Below, piece after piece: positions 29,072 through 29,950 of a DNA stretch of 29,950 nucleotides (the first letter of the stretch is position 1; each line of letters starts with the position of its first letter). The notes beneath the pieces were generated by a model, which was not told where the DNA came from, searched no databases, and was given only the letters and a program-made list of their open reading frames with translations. The position numbers and the translations under genes are program-made. Source of the DNA: Byssochlamys sp. IMV 00236 (taxonomy: Eukaryota; Ascomycota; Eurotiomycetes; Eurotiales; Thermoascaceae). Location: positions 1-29,950 of the forward strand of contig MSJH02000571.1 in NCBI GenBank assembly GCA_001931875.2, in the 5' to 3' direction.

Positions 29072-29950
29072 TAAAAAGACATACTTGTATAAACTATTGT
29101 TGTTTATAATAATTTGCTCCAGAAAAAAACCACTTCTGTATTATATAAAGGGTTTTCTTTTCTTTGAGAAGAATATAAGCCTTCCCTTGCTATCTATTAT
29201 TACAATACAGGTCTTGTGGTTACTTTGACTCATGACATACAATATCCAATATTTATGCTTATACTTGGATTCATATTCCACTCATAACAAACCTTATACC
29301 CGAGACATTGGTAGATTACCTCACTACAAGATGTGTAAATCTTTCTCATGTCTTCCCTTCTTCCTTCCAACTCTAGATCTGTATATTGATTAATGATGTG
29401 AATAAATGAAAAGTACAGTATTACCCAGGCATGTCGTATATGTGCATATTTTACAATACAATTTATGCATTAGGCGATAGGCCAGTGCACTGTGATACAA
29501 AACAAGCCTTGGGTTAAAACATAGGTGGAATTCCGCTTCAATCTGAGAAGAGAGGATAAATCCCTGGTTATTTCTGGCATAACAAAGAGAATGCGTACCA
29601 TGTAAGTCCCTTTAGATCATTTTGCAGACAATTTTTACTAAAGAGAACAAAAAGGGAAAATCTGATAGGGTCACAGGCTGTCACAGTTGCGGATTTATGA
29701 TTGGACGTGCCATCTTCTTTTGAGTGTAAAGTTACTGTCAAATTGTGATATTATTTGTTAAAAATGATCAGAGTTGAATAGATTACCCGCAAAACAAAAT
29801 CACAGGTTATGTTTCCCCACAATGCATCTGATTGATCTGGAAATCGTACTTTGTAACAAAGCATCAAACTTAAACAGGTGCACATTAGGAATTAGACATG
29901 CTTGAAAAGCTGTACTTGAGTAAACAAAAAAAAAAAAAAAAAAAAAAAAA
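29072..29950. other. Terminal intergenic region, no supported gene
   Basis: About 880 nt after the TPR gene contain no open frame of note on either strand and no recognised RNA gene. The first part should be the TPR 3' UTR. The window stops in an A run (29926-29950). Confidence 0.5.

Noticed and set aside
1..29950. tRNA genes and CRISPR arrays
   Set aside because: I saw no paired A-box and B-box (GGTTCGA-type) with cloverleaf spacing, and no regularly spaced direct repeats.

Overview
The window looks like nuclear DNA of an early-diverging filamentous fungus, most likely Mucoromycota. The reasons are: AT-rich DNA with long A/T homopolymers; many spliceosomal introns, mostly 43-60 nt with GT..AG ends; conserved eukaryotic genes (SMC4, eL20, a mitochondrial ribosomal protein); and decayed transposon proteins of MULE and TnpB/Fanzor type. 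The exact genus cannot be read from the sequence. The window starts in a T-run and stops in an A-run, as contigs often do at homopolymers. Exon models were built by hand from splice signals and reading-frame phase; every complete model listed closes in frame unless noted. || Layout. 1-1505 (+): 5'-partial secreted, heavily N-glycosylated, probably GPI-anchored protein with a metalloprotease-like motif lacking its catalytic Glu. 2110-2682 (+): small protein with an MIT-like helical segment. 3323-4863 (+): F-box/RCC1-repeat protein. 4867-5333 (-): ubiquitin-like protein whose stop lies 3 nt from the F-box gene stop. 6103-7882 (-): three tightly packed genes, mitochondrial ribosomal protein MRPL20, an ArsC-type arsenate reductase and a uracil phosphoribosyltransferase (UPRT). 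8051-10092 (+): URC1, divergent from UPRT; the pair fits a fungal uracil-catabolism (URC) locus. 10199-10432 (+): possible small gene. 10476-12726 (-): cytosolic phospholipase A2-like enzyme. 12826-14263 (-): gene with a TnpB/Fanzor-like C-terminus. 14574-15294 (+): broken MULE transposase fragment. 15812-16844 (-): ribosomal protein eL20. 17351-19596 (-): F-BAR/SH3 cytokinesis-type protein. 20284-24530 (+): condensin subunit SMC4. 24649-26031 (-): ZIP zinc transporter. 27425-29071 (+): TPR protein with an apparent one-base frameshift. || How the genes relate. The clearest functional pairing is UPRT with URC1, which share a 168-bp divergent promoter. Most other genes are ordinary housekeeping genes. 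The least ordinary pieces are the Fanzor-like gene, the Gln-for-Glu metalloprotease-like protein, the ubiquitin-like protein with a basic tail, a 5S rRNA-like relic near 17050-17125, and a perfect 14-bp hairpin inside the long first intron of eL20.
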